A stretch of 34,083 nucleotides of DNA from Ramicandelaber brevisporus. Lineage: Eukaryota; Kickxellomycota; Ramicandelaberales; Ramicandelaberaceae. The notes beneath the pieces were generated by a model. The model searched no databases and was not told the DNA's origin. It worked only from the letters and a program-made list of their open reading frames with translations. The stretch is taken from assembly GCA_025201865.1 (NCBI GenBank), contig MU602674.1:47779-81861 (forward strand), in the 5' to 3' direction. This document shows positions 7,897-16,452 of this stretch, in pieces. Made by a program: the position numbers and the translations under genes. The first letter of the stretch is position 1. Each line of letters starts with the position of its first letter.

Positions 7897-8256
7897 ATGA
7901 AGAATTCATTCGTTTTTGTCGCTGTTGCGCTAGCTCTTTGCATCCAGTCAGTTGCTTTGGCACTTCGCACTCACATTTACTTCAAGGAAACTAACACCAA
8001 GGTTACGATCTCTGCTTGCTACGTCTCAAGTGATGTCACCTACCTGGTCAATACTAACACGCCAGAAGGGTTTATGTGCACTTTCAAGGAATGGGTCTAC
8101 AGCCATCGCTTCAAGGATGATTTAATTAATGTTGTGTGTATTCCTAATAATACACTGGAGGATATTAAGGAGCTCTGTGAGAGCATGTCGAAGAGTTGCA
8201 AAAACACATTCAAAAGCGAAGAAGAGCATCTTCAGAATACTTGTCAAGCGAAATAA
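7897..8256 (+). CDS. Small secreted cysteine-containing protein, unknown function
   Basis: 119 residues. Residues 1-22 form a signal peptide: K2, then the hydrophobic FVFVAVALALCIQSVALA with a likely cleavage near residue 22. The mature ~97-residue chain has six cysteines (C41, C61, C81, C94, C101, C116), an even number suited to three disulfides, and one N-glycosylation sequon (N84-N85-T86). It is otherwise hydrophilic, with a charged, probably helical C-terminal half. There is no transmembrane segment after the signal and no GPI-like hydrophobic tail, so the protein is probably exported. I do not recognise a family. The start is set by the signal peptide. Its neighbour on the right is convergent. 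Confidence 0.7.
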   Translation: MKNSFVFVAVALALCIQSVALALRTHIYFKETNTKVTISACYVSSDVTYLVNTNTPEGFMCTFKEWVYSHRFKDDLINVVCIPNNTLEDIKELCESMSKSCKNTFKSEEEHLQNTCQAK

Positions 8257-8555
8257 GTTTAAGTCAACTAGTTCAATTCATTGCCTGTTTTATTGTAGTC
8301 TTTCTTGGTTTTTTTCTTTCAAATCAAATGAGCAAGTCTGTGTAGATCGAGAACTTATTAATCAGTTGTATTTTTAGCTGTGAATAGTTACTCATAGAAT
8401 TGAGCTGTGAACGATGATTGCGATGCTCGTGACAATTATTACACACAATCGGCTCGCTTGACTACAGTATGAAAATATATAAATGAGTCATTTAAAAGTT
8501 ATCAGAACTCTGGCTCTTCGGGCAGTGGTATATTAAACATGTTAAACTGTGATGT
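8257..8555. other. Convergent 3' spacer
   Basis: AT-rich sequence between two stop codons facing each other. No gene or notable structure seen. Confidence 0.5.
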
Positions 8556-9168
8556 TTAAGGCTCCGCAGATGGTGCTACTGTATCATCACCATCATCGTC
8601 ATCAACATATTCGTTATTACACTGACTGGCAGAGTGACTTGGCTCACTGGTGCTGGTGTTGGCGGTTGTGTCCAATCGAGTAATGAGAAAATACAAACTG
8701 AATAATTTCCCATAAAATAGTCGCAGTACAAGAGCAGGCACCGTCAATAGTTGTTCGTCTCTATGCCCTGTGTATTGATGGCTATTTCTAGACATTCTAG
8801 TGGAACAACAATAACCACAATCTGATGTAACACACAACCAACCTTTGACAATATCCTGATGAAGATGCTGAGATGGCTGGCCAATTGATGCCACGAGATG
8901 TGTATTGCTGGTGTGCTGGTTTCCATTGGGATTGGTTCCATTAATCCTAGCACTGTCTGGTAGAAACGCATTATCAATCAATCTCTCATCATATCCATGC
9001 TTTTGTTGCAAGTGTGTAAGAAGGCAGTCTGGCACCAATCGACATTTGTAACAAATGAATAGCCCAATTGTAGTATGATAGCCACATCTAGTGCCACTAA
9101 CATAAAAATCATCCACTTTTAAATACTGAAAGGTGGGCTGTTTCCTCTTGATAATAGATTGCTGTTGC

Positions 9169-9221
<53 letters not shown>

Positions 9222-10542
9222 ACCATCCTCCATAGTACCACGTTTTTGTCCCATCGATGCGCTATGAACGTTTCGAACATGCGCACGAGCAGCATTAACA
9301 GTTTTATGCATTGTTTCACAATCTGGAACTGGACACGTCCATCGATCATCTGAGGACTGGCGACTAAGAGTGAAAGTGTTGCCACGTACATTAATCACAA
9401 CTTCAAGTTTGTGGTCGCGCAAATGCGAGCTAAGAGCATCAGCTGAGTTGAATAAATGCCCACAATCTGGATAATCACACTTCCATTGTCGCATCTGACT
9501 GGATGCTTCCATGGTCTCATTCTGGCCAACACAATCTCCAGCCTTATCTTGAGAATTCAATCCATTATTGCTGTAGTTGAGCTTGAGTCGTTTCACTCTT
9601 TTATTACTCGCCGTGACAGCACCGCTTGCTTGGTCAGTGCGAGTAATGAGAAAACATGAACTTTGTGTTTTCGAGTAACTAAGTCGCAATACGAGTGCTG
9701 GTACTGTTGCTATCTGCTCACCTTTGTGAATGCTTCTTTTGTGATAATCCCTATTATCAACTGTGCAACCACAATGACTGCAGTCGGATGTAATACATAG
9801 CCAGCCTTGAACAATATCCTGATGCTGTTGCTGCTGAAATGGCTGGTTAATTGCTGGTGCAAGATGTGAGTTGCTAATGTGCTGATTTGTATTGGGATCA
9901 GCATTTGCATTCACTGCACTTTCTGGCAGAACAGAGTTGTCAATCGATTCCCCATTATATCCGTGTTTCTGTTGTAAATGAGTTAATAGACATTCCGGCA
10001 CCAACCTACACTCGTAACAAATAAAAACTCCAATAGTGCTATGATAACCACAGCGAACTCCACTAACATAAAAGTCATCAACATCAATGAAATACTGTTT
10101 GCCCTGAGTCCTTTGAACTGAAGGCGGTTGTTGTTGCTGCTGTCCTATAGTATCACTATGAAATCTTCGTATATGCTTACACACGCCATCAACTACTTTG
10201 TATGCCACATTGCAATCTGGAATAGGGCATGGCCAGCGACCTTCTAACGACTGTCGAGTCAAAGTGTAACTCTTTCCAAGTGTATTAAGCTCAACTTGAA
10301 GCTTGTGCTCATGTTGATGCATTCCCAGATAGCGAACTGAATTGAAGCAACGACCACATCCAGGTTGCTCGCAGATGAGCTGCAGCCTCTTTGAAGTAGC
10401 CAAAGTTTGGCCCTGGTCGGTGTCATCGCCAGCACCGTCATCTTTCGAGTCAGGCTCGACATTGGTGTCAGCATCTGAAATGTGCTGCTCGAGTTCGATA
10501 TCACCTGTAGAGAGACTCGGCACGAGCTTGGCTTGTGCGCTG

Positions 10543-10579
<37 letters not shown>

Positions 10580-10647
10580 TTGACTCTGTTCTGATCTTCA
10601 CGGTCGACATAGCTGGGTAGATCAGCTGTTCTGTTCTGTTGCTGTTC

Positions 10648-10687
<40 letters not shown>

Positions 10688-10742
10688 GGTAGTGGCCAAT
10701 CTTCAGTCGAGTAGTTGAGATCAGAGAGAACAAACCAGTCAC
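8556..10742 (-). CDS. C2H2-type zinc-finger protein with two tandem copies of a four-finger module
   Basis: 728 residues, or 684 if translation starts at the second Met (ATG 10610, MSTVKI), which would leave the N-terminal polyQ in the leader. Two homologous modules are visible, about 120-368 and 418-690. Each has finger 1 (C124/C129/H142/H146; C422/C427/H440/H444), finger 2 (C172/C177/H190/H195; C470/C475/H488/H493), a YHSTIGVFICYECRLVP..LLTHLQQKHG element (231-260; 553-582) that resembles the fungal OrsD-type finger, and a degenerate fourth element (C316/C321/H334/H339; C637/C642/H655/H660), followed by VPALVLRL and LITR. Low-complexity inserts are polyQ (19-32), polyA (57-66) and ~16 Asn (509-524). 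DNA binding is plausible, target unknown. The OrsD assignment is from pattern memory. Confidence 0.75.
9169..9220. repeat. (TTA)17 microsatellite encoding polyasparagine
   Basis: About 17 uninterrupted TTA units on the plus strand, read as AAT (Asn) codons in the zinc-finger gene between finger 2 and the third element of its second module. Pure repeats like this are prone to length change. Confidence 0.9.
10544..10575. repeat. (CTG)n microsatellite encoding polyalanine
   Basis: A nearly pure CTG run on the plus strand. On the minus strand in the zinc-finger frame it reads GCA (Ala) codons. Confidence 0.85.
10648..10689. repeat. (TTG)n microsatellite encoding polyglutamine
   Basis: About 14 TTG units, CAA (Gln) codons on the minus strand. 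It lies between two candidate start codons, so it may be 5' UTR or N-terminal polyQ. Confidence 0.85.
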
Positions 10743-10823
10743 CTCCTTTCGTGAGAAGCAAACAAAACAAACGCGAATAAAATCGACAAAACGACTTCAT
10801 CATCCACACTGAGTTAATATCTA

Positions 10824-11825
10824 TTAAAGCTTTTTATACAATCTATAAAAGTATCGCATATTCTCCAAATCTAGAGGGTACTGCAAATGTGCTGGATACC
10901 GATACCACTGTGATTCCGATCCACCGACTAATTCAAAGTGTGTCTTCATCGCATCAAACATTGTATACACTGGATACGTCCTTCCGCCAACCTCGAGGTT
11001 CGAAAAGCTTCCTGCCGAATCCACAATTAGCAGATGACAGCCCGGCTTCATATTCTTTACCAGCAGTGTAATGACTTGCATCGTGCGCTTCTTGTCCACA
11101 AACAGTTCATTCAGGACAAAGAATGCTGTGATAAAGTTTGTGGATGCAATCAATTGTGCAAGCAAGGGGGCATTGGATTCATTGAGGATATCGCACTGAT
11201 GAAAGTTCATTGTGAACTGAGACGTGTCCAAATGCCACTTGTATCGCACTGAATCATCTAGCAGCTTTAGAATGTCGCCGTACTCTCCAAAATCAACCAG
11301 CTCGCATTGAACTGATGCAGGTGAAGACACTGCTGCCAGAGCTGCGAATGCGACTAGTTCACTTCCAGCGCCGGCACCTAGTCCCAGCACTCTGCCCTCA
11401 GCCTCCTTTAGCGCTAGCGAGATTATATCAGTGTTTCGAAGTAAGGTGAAGAATCCTAGTGCTCGGCTAGGTGCATATTTCGCAGAATAAACTGGCAAGT
11501 TCTGAGGATCGGTAAATATAGAATCGTAATTGCGGTCGACGAAGGCTTTCTTAATGGCCATGCGACGCTCTTCGAACTGGGGTTGCTGGATAATGGATGC
11601 AAATGCGTGTCGAATGACATTGAGAATGGCTTGCTCAGGGTCGCTTCCGAGAGGACCGTTGGAAGCCGAGTTTGAGGTGCGTACTGATGTCGCTGATATT
11701 GTTGATATCGCTGATGTTGCTGATGTCGCTGCTGGTGACGCGGATGATGCCTTCGCTTTGTTAGATGAAGTGGCAGCTGTGCTCTTAGAAGTGCTGCTAG
11801 CCGGTCGCTTTGCTTTTGGTGGCAT
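10824..11825 (-). CDS. BMT6: 25S rRNA (uridine-N3) methyltransferase, Bmt6 family
   Basis: 333 residues, starting at ATG 11825 (MPPKAKRP). The longer frame upstream reads through a CA-rich leader and is unlikely. Bmt6 methylates N3 of a uridine in 25S rRNA. After a ~60-residue basic Ser/Ala tail comes the SAM-dependent Rossmann domain: YSAKYAPSRALGFF (113-126), motif I VLGLGAGAGSEL (146-157), acidic ELVDFGEYG (175-183), FFVLNELF (235-242) and LLIVDSAGSFS (265-275). The family-specific C-terminus has SQWYRYP (305-311), YPLDLENMRY and a final RLYKKL. These match the fungal putative SAM methyltransferase family that includes yeast YLR063W. It is divergent from RPB8 with 208 bp between starts, so the promoter is probably shared. 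Confidence 0.8.
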   Translation of the reverse strand: MPPKAKRPASSTSKSTAATSSNKAKASSASPAATSATSAISTISATSVRTSNSASNGPLGSDPEQAILNVIRHAFASIIQQPQFEERRMAIKKAFVDRNYDSIFTDPQNLPVYSAKYAPSRALGFFTLLRNTDIISLALKEAEGRVLGLGAGAGSELVAFAALAAVSSPASVQCELVDFGEYGDILKLLDDSVRYKWHLDTSQFTMNFHQCDILNESNAPLLAQLIASTNFITAFFVLNELFVDKKRTMQVITLLVKNMKPGCHLLIVDSAGSFSNLEVGGRTYPVYTMFDAMKTHFELVGGSESQWYRYPAHLQYPLDLENMRYFYRLYKKL

Positions 11826-12033
11826 CTTCAGTGGCCGTTTGTTGTCGCTTTGGTCTGGATTTGGCTCGTTAAGTGTGTGTGCAAAGTAGATCAGGATACA
11901 GCCAGGCTGTTCCTCGCTCCTCAATCGCACACACACATACACATACACACATACAAACCTGCCCTTTTTCCAAAACAAAACTTGCCTTGATCGACACGAG
12001 CTTCTTCAACGACAAAGCAAAAACAGCAAAACA
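11826..12033. promoter_or_regulatory. Bidirectional promoter, BMT6 and RPB8
   Basis: 208 bp between two divergent start codons, with a CA-rich tract (11927-11955). No TATA box is obvious. Shared control of an rRNA-modification gene and a subunit of all three RNA polymerases would be sensible but is inferred. Confidence 0.45.
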
Positions 12034-12558
12034 ATGGTCGAGCAGACTGACAGTATCCTCTTCTCCGGCGTCTTTGACGTTACCGAGCTCAACAAGGACG
12101 GCAAGCGCTTCGATCGCGTCGATCGAATCCACGGCAAGCGTCTCAATTCCGACATGACTCTCATCATGGACTTTAACAGCGAGCTCTTCCCAATTGCCGC
12201 AGGCGATCGCCTCACTGTTGATATCGCATCCTCCATCTTGCCAAAGGCGAAAACCACCGCTGCTGGTGCAGGTGCCTCGGCAGCTGGCGGAGCGGCTGGA
12301 AAGGCTGGTGCTAGTGTTAGCGCAGAGGCTGCAATGAACCAGGCAGCGGAATGGCGCGAAATTGGCAAGCGACCAACATTGGCCGATCACTACGACTATG
12401 TCATGTTTGGCAAAGTGTATCGATTCGACGAAGCCAGCGATAGTCAGGTGTCAGTGTACATTTCGTACGGTGGTATGCTGATGAACTTGACGGGCGAACA
12501 CACCCATTTGAACCAGATGAGCATTGGCGACAACGTCTACCTGTTGATGCGGCGATAA
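12034..12558 (+). CDS. RPB8: RNA polymerases I, II and III subunit RPABC3 (Rpb8)
   Basis: 174 residues. Rpb8 is a small OB-fold subunit shared by RNA polymerases I, II and III. The N-terminal ILFSGVFDVTELNKDGKRFDRVDRI (residues 8-32) with MTLIMDFNSELFPIAAGD, and the C-terminal YDYVMFGKVYRFDE, VSVYISYGGMLMNL and final NVYLLMRR, are family signatures. The family usually has about 146 residues. The surplus is a Lys/Ala/Gly-rich insert at about 68-105, at the position of the flexible loop known in yeast Rpb8. A start at 12034 gives the expected N-terminus. A polyadenylation-like AATAAA lies at 12633-12638. Codon use is C-rich, consistent with good expression. Confidence 0.95.
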   Translation: MVEQTDSILFSGVFDVTELNKDGKRFDRVDRIHGKRLNSDMTLIMDFNSELFPIAAGDRLTVDIASSILPKAKTTAAGAGASAAGGAAGKAGASVSAEAAMNQAAEWREIGKRPTLADHYDYVMFGKVYRFDEASDSQVSVYISYGGMLMNLTGEHTHLNQMSIGDNVYLLMRR

Positions 12559-12847
12559 ACATAAAGACCCAGTAAATACATGGGGCAAATGTCACTAGTT
12601 TCTTTTTCTGTTCTTTGAAAACAACAAAAAGTAATAAAATTAACACGAAGAATCCCCCTTTTATTAAAAAAGGCGTGTTTTAATCCATTCGAAAAAATCT
12701 CTCAAAAAATATTTACAAGAATAAAACTGCAACAGAAACTACAACAGAAACAGTAACAACTGTAACAGTAGCAATAAAAGTCATCTTCATTGAGGTGATC
12801 TTGTTCAAAGTTGGTAGTTTACGAGATAAAAACAACAAACATTCACA
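12559..12847. other. RPB8-RRP1 spacer
   Basis: Contains the RPB8 3' end (AATAAA at 12633-12638; small CCTTTT/AAAAGG hairpin near 12657-12673) and an AT-rich, ACA-repeat-rich leader for RRP1. No gene seen. Confidence 0.5.
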
Positions 12848-14920
12848 ATGCCGGAACAAGATCAGCAGCAGAAGCAGCAACAACAGCAGCAGCAGCAGTC
12901 TATTCCCAAGCTTCCGGCCAAGCTTGGTCATCGTTTAGCCTTCACTGAAAAGGCTGACCGTGATTCCGCCGTTGCCGACCTGACTGCTTGGTTCTCAGCA
13001 TCCTACGCATCCCCGTCTGCCAGTATCGACCATGACCAGCTTTTAAAGCTGTGGAAGGGCTTGTTCTACAACGTCTGGATGTCCGACAAACCTCTTGTTC
13101 AACAGCAGCTGGTGGCAGATTTGGCATCCATTGCTCCAAAGATGCCATTGCGTCCTGCTCTCGCATTCCTGGGCTCATTCTGGGAAACCATGGCAATTGA
13201 ATGGGTTGGTTTGGATCGTTTACGGCTCGACAAGTACTTGTTGCTGATGAGACGCTGTGTGTACAATGGATTGGTAGTCTTGCATCAGAATGGATGGAGC
13301 AAAGAGGCTATTGAAATGCACACACAGATGCTGATGGAAAAGGGCAGAGGAATCCTGGAGATTGTTCATGGAGCCACAAAGATTCCTAGTGGAGTTCCAT
13401 GCCAGCTGGCAGATGTGTTTACAGAAGAATTGGCACGTTTATTGGAGAAGCCACTCGCAAAGTTGGATTTGGGCGAGCATCAAGTGCCAGAGGAGTTCCC
13501 GCTGGTTGAGCTACTGGAGCCATTTACTCAGGTTATGGAGGCTTCGACAAACAACCAAATTCGCGAAAGTGTGTATGATGGTGTATTTGAAGGATTACTC
13601 TCGCACATTGTTCGGACTGAGAGCATCATTGAAAACAAAGAGCAGTCTCCACTCTATACTGTATACAAACAGGTTCCAGCCATTGGTAGCGTAATGTTTA
13701 CTCGCATTTTGGACGGACCAGCCATGAACTCTAAGCGTAGAAAGTTTGTGTTGGATCTGCTTGAAAGCTATGAGAATGCAGTTCCTGAGTTTGCAAAAAT
13801 CATGAAGGATAAGAGAGAAGAAGAGTTTAGAAGTAGAAATCCATTACTCAAGAATAAAGAGAGTGAAAAGCAGGTTAAGGCTGGTAAAAAGAGAAAACAT
13901 GAAGAAGTCTCAAATAAATTGGATTTGCTGCCAAAAGCTAAGCAACAGCCACAGCCACAGAAGCAACAGCAGAAACAGCAGAAGCAGTCGGAAATCACTG
14001 CTACTCCAGTTAAATCAGCAGAGTCAAAGGCGCAGAATGGCAACGGCAGCAATGGTGGTGGTGGTGGTAATGGTGGAATTGATGGCGTCTTAGTTGGTGC
14101 TGACCTGTGGGAAACTACTCCATCTAAGACTAAGAAGGCATCTGACAGTACCGACAACAACAACAACAGCAACAAGAACAAGAACAAGAACAAGACTGAT
14201 GAAGCTGATGCGGACATTGCTGAATCCCACGGATTTGTGACTGCAAAGAGTCCATCCAAGCCATCTGCTGACAAGATCAACAAGCGTGACAAGGCTGCCG
14301 CTGAGGCTGCTGGTTTCACAGTCTCTGCCACTTCGGACAGCACTGCTGAATCGACTGACGTTGTCAGCAAGAAGAATTCAAAGGATGCCGCAGATGCTGC
14401 CATCCCTGCTGCTGATTCTGCTACTGAGCTGGTTACTCCAAGCAAGCCAAGTGGCAGTAAATCTCAGACTCAAACACCAGGCAGCGCTAACAGCGCCAGA
14501 CATGTTCAATTCAAGATGGACCGCAACGAAGTCAAGTTATTCAAGAAGGTTCTGCCTCCATCTCCTGGTTTCGAGCTGCCTGCAACACTTCCCAACCTTC
14601 GCCCAGACAAGCCAGTGCTGCGTTCAGCTCCATCCCAGCCTGATGCTTCGCCAGCATCCCCATCCAACGATGCCAAGGACGCCAATAAGAAGAAATCTGC
14701 CAAAGGTGACAAGAAATCTCAGAAGCAGCAGCAACAGCAGAAGAAGCAGCAGGATGAGGATCTGGACGAAGATGACATGGAGCTGTTGACCGTGCAAAAC
14801 ACCGAGCTTAATGGCCGGTTGACAAAGGAGGGCTTGCAGGTGCTGGAGCGTGTGCTTACCCGTGGTGAGAAGAAACGTGCAGCTGCTAAACAAGCTGCCA
14901 AGAGAATTCGTCGCTCTTAA
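12848..14920 (+). CDS. RRP1: Rrp1/Nop52 family nucleolar pre-rRNA processing protein
   Basis: 690 residues. Rrp1 works in the nucleolus in 27S pre-rRNA processing for the 60S subunit. After a polyQ leader, the Nop52 domain spans about 30-240: FTEKADRDSAVADLTAWF, LWKGLFYNVWMSDKPLVQQQL, AFLGSFWETMAIEWVGLDRLRLDKYLLLMRR, then VPCQLADVFTEEL. The C-terminal half is Lys/Gln/Ser/Ala-rich with basic stretches (KAGKKRKHEE near 345) and ends with TRGEKKRAAAKQAAKRIRRS, probably nucleolar-targeting and RNA-binding. Yeast Rrp1 is only 278 residues; this long tail is more like animal RRP1/RRP1B. At 551-574 lies RHVQF followed by NEVKLFKKVLPPSPG, resembling the PP1-docking stretch of RRP1B/Ki-67/RepoMan. Confidence 0.92.
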   Translation: MPEQDQQQKQQQQQQQQSIPKLPAKLGHRLAFTEKADRDSAVADLTAWFSASYASPSASIDHDQLLKLWKGLFYNVWMSDKPLVQQQLVADLASIAPKMPLRPALAFLGSFWETMAIEWVGLDRLRLDKYLLLMRRCVYNGLVVLHQNGWSKEAIEMHTQMLMEKGRGILEIVHGATKIPSGVPCQLADVFTEELARLLEKPLAKLDLGEHQVPEEFPLVELLEPFTQVMEASTNNQIRESVYDGVFEGLLSHIVRTESIIENKEQSPLYTVYKQVPAIGSVMFTRILDGPAMNSKRRKFVLDLLESYENAVPEFAKIMKDKREEEFRSRNPLLKNKESEKQVKAGKKRKHEEVSNKLDLLPKAKQQPQPQKQQQKQQKQSEITATPVKSAESKAQNGNGSNGGGGGNGGIDGVLVGADLWETTPSKTKKASDSTDNNNNSNKNKNKNKTDEADADIAESHGFVTAKSPSKPSADKINKRDKAAAEAAGFTVSATSDSTAESTDVVSKKNSKDAADAAIPAADSATELVTPSKPSGSKSQTQTPGSANSARHVQFKMDRNEVKLFKKVLPPSPGFELPATLPNLRPDKPVLRSAPSQPDASPASPSNDAKDANKKKSAKGDKKSQKQQQQQKKQQDEDLDEDDMELLTVQNTELNGRLTKEGLQVLERVLTRGEKKRAAAKQAAKRIRRS

Positions 14921-14991
14921 AGAAAATAATAACAAAATAACATAACAATGTCTAACTCTAATTAATTTCCTAAACGCAATCTTGATAACAT

Positions 14992-16257
14992 TTAGTTGTT
15001 ATTGTTGCTGTTGTTGCTGAAAGGGAGTTTATGCAGTTTAGCGATGAATAGACCAGATGTTGGCGATGTCCTTGGATCAAATCGAATAGTCTTTGTGATG
15101 ATCTCTTCAAACAAGACCTCGTCGACTGTCACATTCGACTCTAATGGTTTTGGGATAGTGGCCAACTTTGCAGATTCTGCCAAGTGTTCTGGAATGCTGA
15201 CAGTCTCCAGCCTCACCTGTTCACTGTTATCCTTCATGAAACTAGCAATGATATCTTCATTCTGACCTCTTGTCAAACTGCATGTGCTGTATACTAGAAC
15301 ACCGCCTTCCTTCAACATTTTCCATCCATGATCCAGTAGCCTTCTTTGAAGCGCTTCAGTTTGCAGCTGTTTGTCTTTGCTGAATAAACTTGCACAGTGA
15401 TCAACAGCGTCTGGCCGAGAGAGTGCCTTCACCATGTGGGCAATCGATCCATCGTGAGTGCATTCAGCGTCAACCAATACGCGATCGTAGCACTGCCCAT
15501 CAGAGTGGAGAGGTGGTGGATTTCTCAGCACCTGAGGAGCATAGAACAGCTTTGCTGTGCACTCCTTCTCATGTTTCTGTTCACTTGGATGCGGCGTCTT
15601 TGTCCGATAGGGTATCTTCCAGTTCGGTGGAGGCACACCTGCATCAAATCTCGTGCCATCAGCCAAGAATAACCTCGCTGGCAGCGGCTTGTACTTTTTG
15701 ACCAATGCTCTACATGTCTCTAGTCTCGACTTACTGATATCAACACCTGTTACCGTGCCATTTCCGCCCATTGCGTTCAACATGTCTGCAATCATGCATA
15801 ATTTACCGCCAGGTGAGCAGCATAGATCCAGTACATTATCGCCAGCTTGGACATCGAGCGCTAACGCAGCAATTGCAGAGGCCAGATCAACACCGAGCAA
15901 TCTGCCGGATGTGAACGATGATGTGTTGCGAATACCAACATGACTCGGCATTGCATACATGTACGAGACACCGAGCACTGGCTCGATCAAAACCGATGAA
16001 TCAACGCTGTGGATCTCGGATTCAAACTGTCGAATGGCGGCATCAACGTCGCTGTTGACAGAGCTAGCGTGCATGATTCGAAGATATCGCTTGGAGCTGT
16101 CGCTGGCTGTTGCATTGCTATACAGATCAAGCGGCAAGCCGTTTCGAACGAGAAAGTCCTGGAGAGCTGGCGGTAGTGGCTCAGACGACTGGCACAGTGC
16201 GGACCGAATACCTGGTGTCGCTGATATTGACAAAGTTGGCTGATCTTGTTCGGTCAT
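14992..16257 (-). CDS. NOL1/NOP2/Sun-family RNA m5C methyltransferase with an atypical DAEC motif IV
   Basis: 421 residues. This class transfers methyl from SAM to cytosine C5 in tRNA or rRNA. Visible parts: substrate-contacting HVGIRNTSSFTSGRLLGVD (106-124), motif I DLCCSPGGK (144-152), motif II VDISKSRLE, motif IV D263-A-E-C266-THDGS, and motif VI VYSTCSLTRGQNED (322-335) with C326 as the likely nucleophile. Motif IV normally reads D-A/P-P-C-S; here Pro is replaced by Glu. A ~35-residue insert (215-250) precedes motif IV. The C-terminus SGLFIAKLHKL is the usual closing strand; the Asn-rich tail is low complexity. I cannot say which NSUN subgroup or target. It is convergent with RRP1 (71 bp) and divergent from SND2 (195 bp). 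Confidence 0.85.
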   Translation of the reverse strand: MTEQDQPTLSISATPGIRSALCQSSEPLPPALQDFLVRNGLPLDLYSNATASDSSKRYLRIMHASSVNSDVDAAIRQFESEIHSVDSSVLIEPVLGVSYMYAMPSHVGIRNTSSFTSGRLLGVDLASAIAALALDVQAGDNVLDLCCSPGGKLCMIADMLNAMGGNGTVTGVDISKSRLETCRALVKKYKPLPARLFLADGTRFDAGVPPPNWKIPYRTKTPHPSEQKHEKECTAKLFYAPQVLRNPPPLHSDGQCYDRVLVDAECTHDGSIAHMVKALSRPDAVDHCASLFSKDKQLQTEALQRRLLDHGWKMLKEGGVLVYSTCSLTRGQNEDIIASFMKDNSEQVRLETVSIPEHLAESAKLATIPKPLESNVTVDEVLFEEIITKTIRFDPRTSPTSGLFIAKLHKLPFSNNSNNNN

Positions 16258-16452
16258 CTGCTGCTGTTATCGCGGCTGTTGCTTTTTTTGTTGTTGCTTT
16301 ATTCTTCTTCTTTTTACTGTTGCAGTAATACTGCGAAAGGCTGTCTTTGTTTCTCGTTCTTCTTCTCTGTCCTCCGCAGATCTGCACACAACAGACTTTC
16401 TTCCAACAGAAACAGCGACATCAACAGCAGCAGCAGTAGTAGCGTTCTTCAG
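16258..16452. promoter_or_regulatory. Bidirectional promoter, m5C methyltransferase and SND2
   Basis: 195 bp between divergent starts, T-rich on the plus strand (16280-16320). No named factor site is defensible. Confidence 0.4.

Noticed and set aside
11826-11978. 51-residue N-terminal extension of the Bmt6 protein
   Set aside because: It translates a CA-rich leader in the divergent promoter; the methionine at 11825 begins a plausible basic N-terminus.
13768-14445. 225-residue minus-strand frame
   Set aside because: It is antisense to the low-complexity tail of RRP1 and consists of Leu/Ser/Phe runs.
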